This document shows positions 50,630-59,325 of a stretch of 64,000 nucleotides of DNA, in pieces. The translations under genes were made by a program, and so were the position numbers. Source of the DNA: Kibdelosporangium philippinense (GTDB taxonomy: Bacteria; Actinomycetota; Actinomycetes; Mycobacteriales; Pseudonocardiaceae); NCBI RefSeq assembly GCF_021390435.2, contig NZ_JAJVCN010000002.1, forward strand, positions 1,984,001-2,048,000, given 5' to 3'. The notes under the pieces are model-generated. The model was not told where the DNA came from, did not search any database, and saw only the letters and a program-made list of their open reading frames with translations. How positions within the stretch are numbered: position 1 is the stretch's first letter; each line of letters begins with the position of its first letter.

Positions 50630-52375
50630 GTGGCCGTCGTGGTCGCATCCGCCATAGCACTCGCCACGCCGAGTTACGCTGAGTCAGCCTCCGACCCGCG
50701 CAATCCGGTCATTCCTCCGCGCTATCTTGACCAGACGCTCACGTGGGCGCCGTGTGATTTCGACGCCGAGATCAAGAAGGCTCACCCGCAGGCGCCAACG
50801 ACGAACTGTGCCACGGTCATGGTGCCGATGGATTGGCACAATCCGGACGCGCACCCTGACATCAAGGTCGCCATCGCGTACAGCAAGGCCACCGGGCCGG
50901 TCCGTGGCCTGCTCACCAGTAATCCCGGCGGGCCTGGGGGCGCCGGGTTGAACCGGACCGCCAATCTCGCTGTCTCCCGGCCGCAGATGTTCCGGGACTT
51001 CGACCTGCTCGGGTTTGACCCGCGTGGGTTCGGTAGGAGCGAAGCGCTGCGTTGCCTGACCACGCGCGCGGAGTTGAACGCGCTGCCGAAGACTCCCGAC
51101 TACCGGATGAGGGACGAACGGACGCATCGCGCCGAAATCGCCGAGGCGGCGTTGCAGGCCAAGGCTTGCACGGCCACCGAGTTCGGCCAGTTCGTCAGCA
51201 GCCAGCAGACCGTGTACGACATGGAGTTCCTGCGCGCGTTGTCCGGTCACCGGCTGTTGCATTTTATCGGCTACAGCTACGGAACGTGGCTGGGTGGGTG
51301 GTATGCCGACACGTACCCGCAGCGTGTTGGCCGCTTCGTCCTTGACTCCAATATGGACTGGACGCACTCGCAGTGGGACAACATCAACTTCGATCCTTGG
51401 TCCTATCAACGGCGGTTCGACACGCAGTTCAAGCCGTGGATCGCCAGGCATGCCGACCAGATCACCGGCGATCTCGGCACCGCCGCCCAGCAGGTGCAGC
51501 GGACTTACGACAGCATTCGCGGCAAGCTGACTGAGTTGCAGAAGACGACCAACGTGCGTCCGGACGACTTGGACAACAAGGTGCTCGGCGTGATCGGCAA
51601 CAACCGCCGGTTCATCCGCGCGCTGATCGACATCCTGGTGTACGACGAGTTCGGGAAGGCTCCGGCCGCCACGATCCAGCCCGTTCACGTCGAGCGTGCC
51701 TGGGGCAGACTCGCTCCCGCGCTGCAGGCATTCGACAAGCTGGCAGACGTCCAGACGCGATATGCACCCCCGCGACCGCCAAGTGCTGGTGAGGTCGTGA
51801 ACCTCGGTGCGCTGTCGCAGACCGTGCGTTGCAACGACACGGCGTGGAGCAAGGATCCGAGGTTCTACACGCGCGAAGCCGACCGGATGGCCAACCGATA
51901 CCCGTGGGGTGGGTACCTCAACGGTGTGCCGATGTGCACGTTCTGGCCGTACCAGCCGCAGGATCGCAAGCTTGACCTGAAGGGCGCGCCGCGGATGCTG
52001 ATGGTGCACAGCGAGATCGACCCGCAGACCGCGTACGAGGGCGCGATCCGGACGTACAAGGACATCACGCACGCGTCGCGTCTGGTGTCGATCGACGACG
52101 AAGGCCAGCACGGGCAGTACATCCTCGGCCCGTCATCGTGTGTACAGCAGTTCGGCGACAGGTTCCTGTTCAACGGGGAACTGCCTGGCCGCAACGAGAT
52201 CTGCGGCACCGCGCCGTTGCCTGAGGACGGTTCGGTCTACGAGGTCAAAGGCCCGCTCAATGGTAAGGCGGTTCCGTTGCCACGCAACCTAACCAGTGCT
52301 GCTGACACGAACCCGATGCTGCAGGACATCCTCGACCAGATGGGTGAACAGCCCATGCGACCGCTAAACCGCTAG
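50630..52375 (+). CDS. Exported S33-type (tripeptidyl aminopeptidase-like) alpha/beta-hydrolase
   Basis: 581 residues. The oxyanion region is SNPGGPGGAG, the nucleophile is in GYSYGTWLGGWYAD, the acid in HSEIDPQTAYEGA and the base in EGQHGQY, the pattern of actinobacterial secreted tripeptidyl aminopeptidases. GTG 50630 gives a signal peptide with no positive residue (VVVASAIALATPSYA) and no ribosome binding site. ATG 50608 in another frame gives MVPFTR, which would make a normal n-region if joined by a one-base change. The true start is therefore uncertain. Confidence 0.82.
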   Translation: MAVVVASAIALATPSYAESASDPRNPVIPPRYLDQTLTWAPCDFDAEIKKAHPQAPTTNCATVMVPMDWHNPDAHPDIKVAIAYSKATGPVRGLLTSNPGGPGGAGLNRTANLAVSRPQMFRDFDLLGFDPRGFGRSEALRCLTTRAELNALPKTPDYRMRDERTHRAEIAEAALQAKACTATEFGQFVSSQQTVYDMEFLRALSGHRLLHFIGYSYGTWLGGWYADTYPQRVGRFVLDSNMDWTHSQWDNINFDPWSYQRRFDTQFKPWIARHADQITGDLGTAAQQVQRTYDSIRGKLTELQKTTNVRPDDLDNKVLGVIGNNRRFIRALIDILVYDEFGKAPAATIQPVHVERAWGRLAPALQAFDKLADVQTRYAPPRPPSAGEVVNLGALSQTVRCNDTAWSKDPRFYTREADRMANRYPWGGYLNGVPMCTFWPYQPQDRKLDLKGAPRMLMVHSEIDPQTAYEGAIRTYKDITHASRLVSIDDEGQHGQYILGPSSCVQQFGDRFLFNGELPGRNEICGTAPLPEDGSVYEVKGPLNGKAVPLPRNLTSAADTNPMLQDILDQMGEQPMRPLNR

Positions 52376-52381
52376 TCAGGA

Positions 52382-52427
52382 CTCGTGAGTGGTTATCCGG
52401 GTTAGAGCACGGATAACCACTCACGAG
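52382..52427. terminator. Interspersed palindrome, copy 4
   Basis: Eighteen-bp arms, CTCGTGAGTGGTTATCCG (52382-52399) and its complement (52410-52427), with a 10-nt loop. It lies between the convergent S33 peptidase and methyltransferase genes, and the methyltransferase stop codon lies in the right arm. Confidence 0.85.
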
Positions 52428-53272
52428 AGGACTCGGCCCATGCCGCCGATGCCGAGCAGCCTGGCTTCGCTGTCGTTGTCTGCCTCCAGCGAGCCGTCCG
52501 GTCGCCATTCCGGCAGGATCGTGATCCCTGGTTCCAGTAGGTCCATTCCGGTGAACCAGGCCGCGAGGTCGGCTTTGCTCCAGTCGCGGATCTGTTCGCT
52601 GGCATCGGCATAGACCGCGATCAGGTCGAGGATTTGCTTGTGTGTCACGGGATCGCGCTCGGCCACGATCTGTGTCGTGATCACCGAGATCGGCAACAGG
52701 CTGCCCGGCGCGCACGCGTCACGGTAGGCCGCCACCAGCCCCGCTGGCGAGTATTCTTCGCCGACGTACAACAGGATTCCGACCATCAGCAGGCCGATCG
52801 GCCGGGAGAAGTCAAGCAGGGCACGGACTTCCGGCGCTTCGAGAACAGTGTCCGGATCGCGGATGTCGGCGTGCAGGATTCCAGCGTTCTCGTTACCTTT
52901 CAACAACTTTCGCGCGTGTGTCACCGCGGTCGCGTCGTAGTCCACGTACATCACACGCCCCTGTGGCGCGCGGCGCTGGACGATCTCGTGCACGTTGCCA
53001 ACAGTGGGAATTCCCGAACCGAGGTCGAGGAACTGGTCGATTCCTTCGTCCAGGCACACATTCACGACGCGCCGGAGCCAGGATCGGTTCAGCCGCGCCA
53101 AAGACGGCGTGCATGGCAACACGGTTTTGGCACGTTCGGCTAGTTCGCGGTCGGCGGTGAAGTTCATCGCCCCACCGAGGTAGTAGTCGTACATGCGCGA
53201 GGCGTTGGGCATCTCGCTGTCGTACGAGCGTGGGCCGATCGGGGGTAATGGGGGCGGCGTGGCGCGCGTCAT
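52421..53272 (-). CDS. DUF574-type S-adenosylmethionine-dependent methyltransferase
   Basis: 283 residues. NASRMYDYYLGGAMNFTADRELAE and the SAM-binding FLDLGSGIPTVGNVHEI, followed by VMYVDYDATAVTHA, are characteristic of the large actinobacterial DUF574/Methyltransf_19 family. Biological substrates of most members are unknown. ATG 53272 is chosen, and an in-frame start at 53287 is possible. Regulation is not evident. Confidence 0.9.
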   Translation of the reverse strand: MTRATPPPLPPIGPRSYDSEMPNASRMYDYYLGGAMNFTADRELAERAKTVLPCTPSLARLNRSWLRRVVNVCLDEGIDQFLDLGSGIPTVGNVHEIVQRRAPQGRVMYVDYDATAVTHARKLLKGNENAGILHADIRDPDTVLEAPEVRALLDFSRPIGLLMVGILLYVGEEYSPAGLVAAYRDACAPGSLLPISVITTQIVAERDPVTHKQILDLIAVYADASEQIRDWSKADLAAWFTGMDLLEPGITILPEWRPDGSLEADNDSEARLLGIGGMGRVLS

Positions 53273-53365
53273 CAACACAGCATCCACTTGGCCCGCAACA
53301 CAATCAAGCGGGCCTGCATTATTCTGTTGTTGGCCACCAAGCGAAACACGCTGGTCAGGCTCAGG

Positions 53366-53854
53366 TCACGGGTTTGAACGTTCAGGCAACCGGGTGAGGA
53401 TCAGACCAGCCGAGGCGATCAGGAAGTTGAACGTCGCCGGCTGCAGGCCGTTCCACTGCTGCGACTGCCACATCTCGAACCACTCGCCACCGATCGCGAT
53501 GAAACCGGCGCCGAACAACACCATCATCATCAGGAATCCGACCGTGCCGAAGGATCGGGCGTTGTCCCGGTTGCGGACGCCGAGTACGAACCCGATGCCG
53601 AGCGCGATCGCGGTCAGCGCTTCCCAGATGATGATCAAGATGTAGGCGATCAGCGCGATCGTGGGGTTCGTGATCGCACGCCACATGGTGTTGTCGGACT
53701 TGAACGTGGTGTCCATCGCCAGCACGTGTTCGACGAACGCCCTGTTGGTCGGGAAGTCGAAGACGTTGTTGAAGACGACGATTCCCATGTAGAGGGTGGC
53801 GATGCCGGTGGCCACCGCGATGGCCGTGCGCAGGCTGCCGAGCCGCGTGATCAT
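53366..53854 (-). CDS. DUF2165-family small membrane protein
   Basis: 162 residues with four hydrophobic segments: near the N-terminus (TAIAVATGIATLYMGIVVF), then AYILIIIWEALTAIALGIG, TVGFLMMMVLFGAGFIAIGG and a C-terminal one. The loop VEHVLAMDTTF and the WRAITNP motif are characteristic of the DUF2165 family. Its function is unknown. It is followed by the ABC exporter genes on the same strand but lies downstream of them, 28 nt after the permease stop, so it may be cotranscribed. Confidence 0.85.
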   Translation of the reverse strand: MITRLGSLRTAIAVATGIATLYMGIVVFNNVFDFPTNRAFVEHVLAMDTTFKSDNTMWRAITNPTIALIAYILIIIWEALTAIALGIGFVLGVRNRDNARSFGTVGFLMMMVLFGAGFIAIGGEWFEMWQSQQWNGLQPATFNFLIASAGLILTRLPERSNP

Positions 53855-53882
53855 GGGCGCGACTGTAACAGAGCGACTACTG

Positions 53883-54596
53883 TCAGCTCACGCTTTTTGT
53901 GAAACGTTGACTCAACGGCCAGGCCAACAGCAAATGAAACACCGTTCCCATGGCGAGATACGGCCACCAGATGCCGTCATCCCACGCCACCCAGAACGCC
54001 TTCGCTGGCCAGTACGTGGGGATCAGGCCGAACAGCAGCTGCCAGTCCGAGTCGATGAAGAACGGGATCAGCGGCAGCCCGGCGACCAGCAGGCCGATGC
54101 CACGGATCACCGCGAGCCCCTCGACCTTGTTGTGCGCGAAGGCGAGCATGGTCAGGCAGATCACCACTGCGGACAATCCGGTCAGTACGCCGATCGGGAT
54201 CAACGGCAGAATCATGTCAGGCGGCAGCAAGCCGCTGGCGCTGATCGTGCCGACCACGAAAACCGTTGCCAGCACGACAGCGATCATCGCGCGATAAGCG
54301 AGATATGTCCGAAGTGGCACGGGCGTGGTCCGCAAGGCGACCAGCGTGTGGGCATCACGCTCGTCCAGCACGAGCAGCGCGATCAGTCCACCTGGGACGA
54401 TCGCACTGGTCAGCAGCAGGAAACCGGTGAGAATGACCGGGTAGTAGGGCGTCAGGTCGATGTCGTAGCTGTCGGCGACCATCGGCGTGACCCATCGAAC
54501 CAGCGCGATCCACACCAGCGGCGCGGCGATCATCCCGGCGAGCAACGAGTCCCGCCCGACCCCACGCAGGTCGTGACGGGCGAACACGGCGAACAT
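53883..54596 (-). CDS. ABC exporter permease subunit 2
   Basis: 237 residues with six hydrophobic segments (AGMIAAPLVWIALVRWV, PVILTGFLLLTSAIVPGGLIALLVL and others). The motif DERDAHTLVALRTTPV between the second and third segments is typical of ABC-2 type permeases. The start ATG (54594-54596) is one nt after the stop of the first permease gene, so translation is coupled. It presumably pairs with permease 1 and the ATPase to form a heterodimeric exporter. Confidence 0.85.
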   Translation of the reverse strand: MFAVFARHDLRGVGRDSLLAGMIAAPLVWIALVRWVTPMVADSYDIDLTPYYPVILTGFLLLTSAIVPGGLIALLVLDERDAHTLVALRTTPVPLRTYLAYRAMIAVVLATVFVVGTISASGLLPPDMILPLIPIGVLTGLSAVVICLTMLAFAHNKVEGLAVIRGIGLLVAGLPLIPFFIDSDWQLLFGLIPTYWPAKAFWVAWDDGIWWPYLAMGTVFHLLLAWPLSQRFTKSVS

Positions 54597-54597
54597 G

Positions 54598-55299
54598 TCA
54601 GTTCCCCCTGACCATGTACTTGTCGAACATCCGGCGCGCCAGCAGCCACAGCAGCGCGGCACACAGAATCGGATAGATAACGGCGTAACTCGCCTGCCAG
54701 AAGGAGATCGTCTTCTTGTCGAACGCGACGCCGAACAGCAACAATGGACCCTGCGTCGGAATCAGGTACAGCAAAGGCGTGTCCCACAGTCCGGCGTAGG
54801 ACAACGCTGGCAAGTTGCACACCGCGATCGGCAGTACCGCTGGCATGAACCAGTCGCTGACCGAGTGAAACGGCAGTGCGGACAGGAAACCGGCCAGCAG
54901 CATGATCACTGTGCCCAGTACGGCGCCGATCACCAGCGGCACGATGTGGAAGTCCACGCCGTGTGTCCCGATCGCGACAAGGACCGCCAGTACTACCGAG
55001 AGTGTGGTCAACGAGACCACTTTGGACGCGAGGTATTCGGTGAACCGTAACGGCGTGCTGACCAGCGCGTGCAAGGTGCGTTCGTCCTTCTCGAAGAACA
55101 CCGCGCCCGCGATGAAGAAGAAGCCGACGATGGTCAGATCGCCGAGCAGGACGTACGGCTCGACCATGGACCGGACGCCCGACGGCATCGGCAGCAGCAT
55201 CGCCAGCCAGAGCGCGCCGGACAGGATTCCGGCGTGCAGCAGGCGATAACGCCGCTGCAGCAGGAATTCCATGCGCAGTGCGATCGAGAACCGAGTCAT
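54598..55299 (-). CDS. ABC exporter permease subunit 1
   Basis: 233 residues with six hydrophobic segments. FFEKDERTLHALVSTPLRFTEYLASK is the ABC-2 permease hallmark and is also seen in the partner subunit. Its ATG overlaps the ATPase stop by four nt (55296-55299). Substrate unknown: lipid, peptide and drug efflux are all possible. Confidence 0.87.
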   Translation of the reverse strand: MTRFSIALRMEFLLQRRYRLLHAGILSGALWLAMLLPMPSGVRSMVEPYVLLGDLTIVGFFFIAGAVFFEKDERTLHALVSTPLRFTEYLASKVVSLTTLSVVLAVLVAIGTHGVDFHIVPLVIGAVLGTVIMLLAGFLSALPFHSVSDWFMPAVLPIAVCNLPALSYAGLWDTPLLYLIPTQGPLLLFGVAFDKKTISFWQASYAVIYPILCAALLWLLARRMFDKYMVRGN

Positions 55300-56144
55300 G
55301 TCAGGCTCCGGCCCGTTGCCTCGACGAAGATGTCGTCGAGGGAAGCTTCCTGGCTGTGCATGGTCTCGATGCGCTCGTTGCGTAGCAGCTCCTGGAAAGT
55401 GGCATCGCTCGCCAGCCCGTCGAGCGGGAAATCCTTGCTGGTCCCGCGATACGCCACTCGCACAAGCCGTTCGCTGCGCCGGAGTTTCAGGTCGTGCGGA
55501 GTTCCGAGCACGGCGATGCGGCCGTCGGCCACGAACGCGACCCGATTGCACAGTTCCTCGGCGCAGTGCATGTCATGCGTGGTGAGGAAAACGGTCTTAC
55601 CGCGGGCTTTCTCGGCCAGGACCATGTCCTTGACGATCCGCGCGTTGGCCGGGTCGAGGCCCGAGGTCGGCTCGTCGAGAAACAGCAGGTCAGGGTCGTG
55701 CAGCAGAGCGCGGATGAACACCAGTCGCATCTGCATGCCCTTGGAGAACTTGGCGACGCGGGTATTCGCGTGGTCGCGTAGCCCGACTTGATCGAGCAGT
55801 TCAAGGGGGTCGCGGGTGGTGCCGCCGTGCAGATCGGCGAAGAACCGCAGGTTCTCCAGCGCGGTCAGCTTGCGGTAGAGGTTCGGCAGTTCGAACGACA
55901 CTCCGATCCGCCGGTAGTAGTCCTGCCCCCAGTCGGCGGGATCTTTGCCCCACACCGAAACGCTGCCGCCGTGCCCGGTCAGCAGTCCGATGAGGACCTT
56001 CTGTGTTGTCGACTTTCCCGCGCCGCTCGGGCCGAGAAAGCCGAAGATCTCCCCGGCGCCGACGCCGAAGTCCATGCCGGCCACCGCTGGTTCGGCGCTG
56101 CCGGGATACGTGAATGTGAGGTCGTTGACCTCGATGACGGACAT
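55296..56144 (-). CDS. ABC exporter ATP-binding protein
   Basis: 282 residues. Walker A in GPSGAGKSTTQ, Q-loop region, signature FSKGMQMRL, Walker B in LLFLDEPTSGLDP and the switch His in TTHDMHC. It energises the two permeases encoded immediately downstream, in an ATPase-permease-permease operon with overlapping genes. Divergently transcribed from a MarR-like regulator across 60 nt that are rich in A and T, the probable control region. Confidence 0.95.
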   Translation of the reverse strand: MSVIEVNDLTFTYPGSAEPAVAGMDFGVGAGEIFGFLGPSGAGKSTTQKVLIGLLTGHGGSVSVWGKDPADWGQDYYRRIGVSFELPNLYRKLTALENLRFFADLHGGTTRDPLELLDQVGLRDHANTRVAKFSKGMQMRLVFIRALLHDPDLLFLDEPTSGLDPANARIVKDMVLAEKARGKTVFLTTHDMHCAEELCNRVAFVADGRIAVLGTPHDLKLRRSERLVRVAYRGTSKDFPLDGLASDATFQELLRNERIETMHSQEASLDDIFVEATGRSLT

Positions 56145-56204
56145 GCCACGAATGTATCGAATTTTCTGAGTTTTCGAAATATTGGCAAGTGTTAAGGTTT
56201 CGTC
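56145..56204. promoter_or_regulatory. Shared control region of ABC operon and MarR-like gene
   Basis: Sixty nt, notably AT-rich for this genome (ATTTTCTGAGTTTTCGAAAT), with an imperfect inverted repeat TCGAA/TTCGA at about 56157-56179. It holds both divergent promoters and would be the expected binding site for the MarR-like regulator. AAGG lies before its ATG. Confidence 0.5.
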
Positions 56205-56648
56205 ATGGCCGGTATGACGGAGGCTGCTGAGCGGCTCGCACTGGTTCTGACCAGCAACGGAATGCAGCGGATGACCGCGCGGGTGATGGCCGCGTTGCTG
56301 TTCGCCGACCAGGAGACAGTCACTGCTGGCGAGCTCTCCGAGTGGCTCGTGATCAGTCCCGGCACGGTCTCGACCGCGCTGAAGGCGCTGAGTTCGTCCG
56401 GGTTGATCGAGCGAGTGCCCGCACCAGGCAGTAGGCGTGAGCACTTCCGGTTCCGCGACGACGCGTGGATTCAGCTGATGTCCGCGCAGAATCAGGCCCT
56501 CAACGCGGTCTTCGAAGCGGCTGACCGCGGCATCAAGGAGTCCGGCGAGGACAGCGTCGCCGGGCGCAGGCTGGTCAATATGCGCGACTTCTACGGCTAC
56601 GTGATGGCCGAGATGCCCGCGATCATCGAACGCTGGCGTGCCCGCTGA
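56205..56648 (+). CDS. MarR/GbsR-like transcriptional regulator
   Basis: 147 residues. The winged helix contains VTAGELSEWLVISPGTVSTALKALSSSGLIER, then a wing with PAPGSRREHFRF, and a C-terminal dimerisation helix. It is divergent from the ABC exporter operon and probably represses it until a substrate of the exporter is bound. This is a common arrangement for drug or lipid efflux. Confidence 0.85.
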   Translation: MAGMTEAAERLALVLTSNGMQRMTARVMAALLFADQETVTAGELSEWLVISPGTVSTALKALSSSGLIERVPAPGSRREHFRFRDDAWIQLMSAQNQALNAVFEAADRGIKESGEDSVAGRRLVNMRDFYGYVMAEMPAIIERWRAR

Positions 56649-56690
56649 GTGTTCGGCCGGAGTTCACGTTCCGCGCCTAGGGTGACCCGC

Positions 56691-57515
56691 ATGCGGGTTT
56701 TGACGGTGGTTTTGAGCGTTTTCGCGCTGGTTTTCAGTGTGTCGACGGTTGCCTCGGCGACCCAGGTGCGTCCCTTGCCGCAGGCACACGCGCACAACGA
56801 CTACGAGCACACGCGGCCCTTGTACGACGCCCTCGACCACGGGTTCGCGAGCGTGGAAGCGGACATTTACCTGGTTGACGGGCAGCTCCTGGTCGGTCAC
56901 GACCCGGAGGACCTCAGGCCGGAGCGCACGCTGCAGTCGCTGTACCTGGAGCCGTTGCGCAAGCGGGTGCTTGCCAACCACGGCAAGGTGTACCGCGGCG
57001 GCGTCGAGTTCCAGCTGCTGATCGACATCAAGACGAACGGGGTGGCCGCGTACACGCAGCTGGACAAGGTGCTGCGGCAGTATCCGTTCCTGTTCACCAG
57101 GTATGTCAACGGTTTCGTGCTGCCGGGGCCGGTGACCGCGGTGATTTCCGGGGATCGGCCGCGTGCGCTGCTGGAATCCCAGCGGCACCGGGTTGCTTTC
57201 TATGATGGACGGATCGTGGATCCTGCAGACCTTGGGCCTGGCACGGATGCTCGGTTGACGCCTTTGGTGTCGGACAACTGGACCAAGCTGTTCACGTGGA
57301 CCGGGGTCGGCGAATTCCCTGGGGTGGAACGGGATCGGCTCAAGCAGATCGTGTCCACGGCACACAAGGCCAAGCAGCGCGTGCGTTTCTGGGCAACGCC
57401 CGATGTCGCCGGGCCCGCTCGTGAGGCTGTATGGCTGGAGTTGCGCAAGGCTGGCGTCGACCACATCAACACGGACGATTTGGCTGGGCTGCAGGTTTTC
57501 CTCACCCGCCGCTGA
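56691..57515 (+). CDS. Exported PLC-like phosphodiesterase-fold protein
   Basis: 274 residues with a signal peptide (MRVLTVVLSVFALVFSVSTVASA). QAHAHNDYEHTRPLYDALDHGFASVEADIYLVDGQLLVGHD matches the start of the PI-PLC/GDPD-like TIM barrel, with the His, Glu and Asp expected at the metal site. LIDIKT and HINTDDLAGL fit later strands. It may hydrolyse a phosphodiester in lipid or wall material. ATG 56691 is preferred to an earlier in-frame GTG at 56649, because it gives a clean signal peptide. Confidence 0.8.
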   Translation: MRVLTVVLSVFALVFSVSTVASATQVRPLPQAHAHNDYEHTRPLYDALDHGFASVEADIYLVDGQLLVGHDPEDLRPERTLQSLYLEPLRKRVLANHGKVYRGGVEFQLLIDIKTNGVAAYTQLDKVLRQYPFLFTRYVNGFVLPGPVTAVISGDRPRALLESQRHRVAFYDGRIVDPADLGPGTDARLTPLVSDNWTKLFTWTGVGEFPGVERDRLKQIVSTAHKAKQRVRFWATPDVAGPAREAVWLELRKAGVDHINTDDLAGLQVFLTRR

Positions 57516-57521
57516 TGAGAG

Positions 57522-57567
57522 CTCGTGAGTGGTTATCCGTGTTCTAACACGGATAACCACTCACGAG
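57522..57567. terminator. Interspersed palindrome, copy 5
   Basis: Perfect 22-bp arms with a 2-nt loop (CT). The outer arm is CTCGTGAGTGGTTAT and the inner arm CCGTGTT pairs with AACACGG. It lies between the convergent PLC-like and lipoprotein genes, clear of both stop codons. Confidence 0.88.
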
Positions 57568-57573
57568 GGTTGA

Positions 57574-57975
57574 TCAGGGCTTGTAGCAGCTGCTGAAGCC
57601 CGCCGGCTTCTGGCTCTTGTCCGCGAGCAACGCTTCCACTTGCTGTTTGCGCAGGTTCTCGGGGTAGCCGGGCCATTCCGGTTCCTGGCCGTTGACGTGC
57701 AACTCGTCGAGCCAGTAGCCCGACTGGCCGGACACCTTCTCGAACTCGAGGTCGCAGCCTTTGACCTGAATGACAGCCTCGAGCACCTTCGTGCTCGATT
57801 TGACCGTTTTCGTGCCGACCTTCTTGGTCTTGCGCTCGGTCTCACTTGTCGGCTGCACGGTGCCGAAGCCCGCCGCCTTCAGCTCGGCCGCGAACTTCGA
57901 CTCGCTGCTCGAGCACGCCATCAACACACTCGCGCTCGTCAAACCGACTAGCGCCAAGGCGATCTTGTTCCGCAC
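57574..57975 (-). CDS. Small lipoprotein
   Basis: 133 residues. The lipobox VLMACSSS follows a hydrophobic signal, so the Cys should be lipidated and the protein held at the outer face of the membrane. The mature part is Lys/Glu-rich, contains a further Cys pair (GCDLEF, SSCYKP) that may form a disulfide, and has no recognised domain. Start is GTG 57975. Function unknown. Confidence 0.75.
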   Translation of the reverse strand: MRNKIALALVGLTSASVLMACSSSESKFAAELKAAGFGTVQPTSETERKTKKVGTKTVKSSTKVLEAVIQVKGCDLEFEKVSGQSGYWLDELHVNGQEPEWPGYPENLRKQQVEALLADKSQKPAGFSSCYKP

Positions 57976-58200
57976 GGCACGCAGCCAACCCGAAGATCAA
58001 CGCAGTAACGGCGATTCGGGCGAATAGTTATCCGGCCGTTAGCAGCGTGATTGGGCCGTCTGGAGTATTACCGACACGTCTCGAAATCGGCTTGCCACCC
58101 ACGGTATTTCTTTGAAGAAAACCTAGAAAGTCGCGTAAGTCGGGAGGTTTCCATCGGTCTCAACTGTGACTGGTCACACCACCGTCCGCAGGGAGCCGTC

Positions 58201-58680
58201 ATGAGCCTCGGGGACATCGTTCTCGGCACGATCAAACCTGTTGTGGTGCGGTACTGCCGCGCCCGGATCGGCAGGCGGGACGACTCGTTCGCGGTCGCCG
58301 ACCTGGTTGCCGCAGAGACGGTCCACGCTGTTCTGCGGTCATTGACCGGGACGGACGAACCATTGCTGGCAATCACTTACCGAATAGCCGTGGAAAATGT
58401 GACCAAAGAACTGAACGGCGATCCTGGCTGCGCCGGTTCGGCCATCGATGTTTCCGTTCTTCCCTCGGATGAACGCGAGATCCTCATCCTGCGCGCGATG
58501 TGCGGCCTGACCGCCGAGCAGACCGCGGAGGCGACCGGCAGCACCCCGGCAGTCGTGCGAATCACGCAGCACCGGGCCTTGGAAAAACTCCGGAAAAGTG
58601 CCCAACTGGACGGACCTGTGACACGATTGGGTCACGGGGCCGCCATGGAAACTCACAGTGAGCACTGCCGAGTTATATAG
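58201..58680 (+). CDS. Small sigma-70-family (ECF-like) sigma factor
   Basis: 159 residues. Region 2-like N-terminus (IKPVVVRYCRARIGRRDDSF, AETVHAVLRSL) and region 4 with LPSDEREILILRAMCGLTAEQTAEATGSTPAVVRITQHRALEKLR. It resembles ShbA/SigD-type actinobacterial sigma factors but is short. The 225-nt upstream spacer holds its promoter. No anti-sigma gene is adjacent. The preceding in-frame codons from 58051 lack coding character, and ATG 58201 follows CAGGGAG. Confidence 0.78.
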   Translation: MSLGDIVLGTIKPVVVRYCRARIGRRDDSFAVADLVAAETVHAVLRSLTGTDEPLLAITYRIAVENVTKELNGDPGCAGSAIDVSVLPSDEREILILRAMCGLTAEQTAEATGSTPAVVRITQHRALEKLRKSAQLDGPVTRLGHGAAMETHSEHCRVI

Positions 58681-58731
58681 TCGCCCCGCCGGGCCAGGGG
58701 AGGCCCCGGAGTTCGGCGTCTAGGGGGCGGA

Positions 58732-59322
58732 TTGGCCGAGTTTTTCGAGGCGACGCTGTCTTTTCCGGCTGTGCTGTGCACGTTCCTGCTCGTCGTCTGC
58801 GTCGGTTACTGGCTGTTGACCGTGCTCGGTGCCATCGATGTGGACGAGGACGCGGGCGATTTGCTTGGCGCACTGGGGTTTGGTGGCGTGCCACTGACGA
58901 TCGTGCTGACACTCACGATCGTCGTCGCGTGGTTTCTCAGCCTCGTGGGCACGGTTCTGTTGGCAGGAACGGGAACCGGCGTGCGCATCGCGCTCGGGTT
59001 GCTTGTTCTCCTCGTCGCGATCGTGCTCTCCCTATTCGTGACCCGGTTGCTCGTGACGCCCCTGCGCAAGGTGTTCCACTCCGGTCCGGCCGCATCGCGC
59101 GCCGACTTCATCGGCCGTACGTGCGTGATCCGGACGGGCACCGTCGACACCGACTTCGGCCAGGCCGAGGTGCACGCCGAGGACGGATCGTCGGCCGTCA
59201 TCCAAGTCCGGCAGACCGGCACGGACGACCTGCGCGCCGGGCAGACGGCGCTGATCTACGACTACGACACCGATGGCGAGTTCTTTTGGGTCGCCCCGGT
59301 CGAGACTCATCTGAAGGACTGA
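58732..59322 (+). CDS. NfeD/YqiJ-like membrane protein with OB-fold domain
   Basis: 196 residues. Three or four membrane segments (VLCTFLLVVCVGYWLLTVLG, PLTIVLTLTIVVAWFLSLVG, IALGLLVLLVAIVLSLFV) are followed by a C-terminal OB-fold (about 125-190; FIGRTCVIRTGTVDTDFGQAEV). Proteins of this type scaffold flotillins, and the flotillin gene begins 3 nt later. TTG 58732 follows GGGGGCGG. First gene of a three-gene operon. Confidence 0.85.
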   Translation: MAEFFEATLSFPAVLCTFLLVVCVGYWLLTVLGAIDVDEDAGDLLGALGFGGVPLTIVLTLTIVVAWFLSLVGTVLLAGTGTGVRIALGLLVLLVAIVLSLFVTRLLVTPLRKVFHSGPAASRADFIGRTCVIRTGTVDTDFGQAEVHAEDGSSAVIQVRQTGTDDLRAGQTALIYDYDTDGEFFWVAPVETHLKD

Positions 59323-59325
59323 GAC

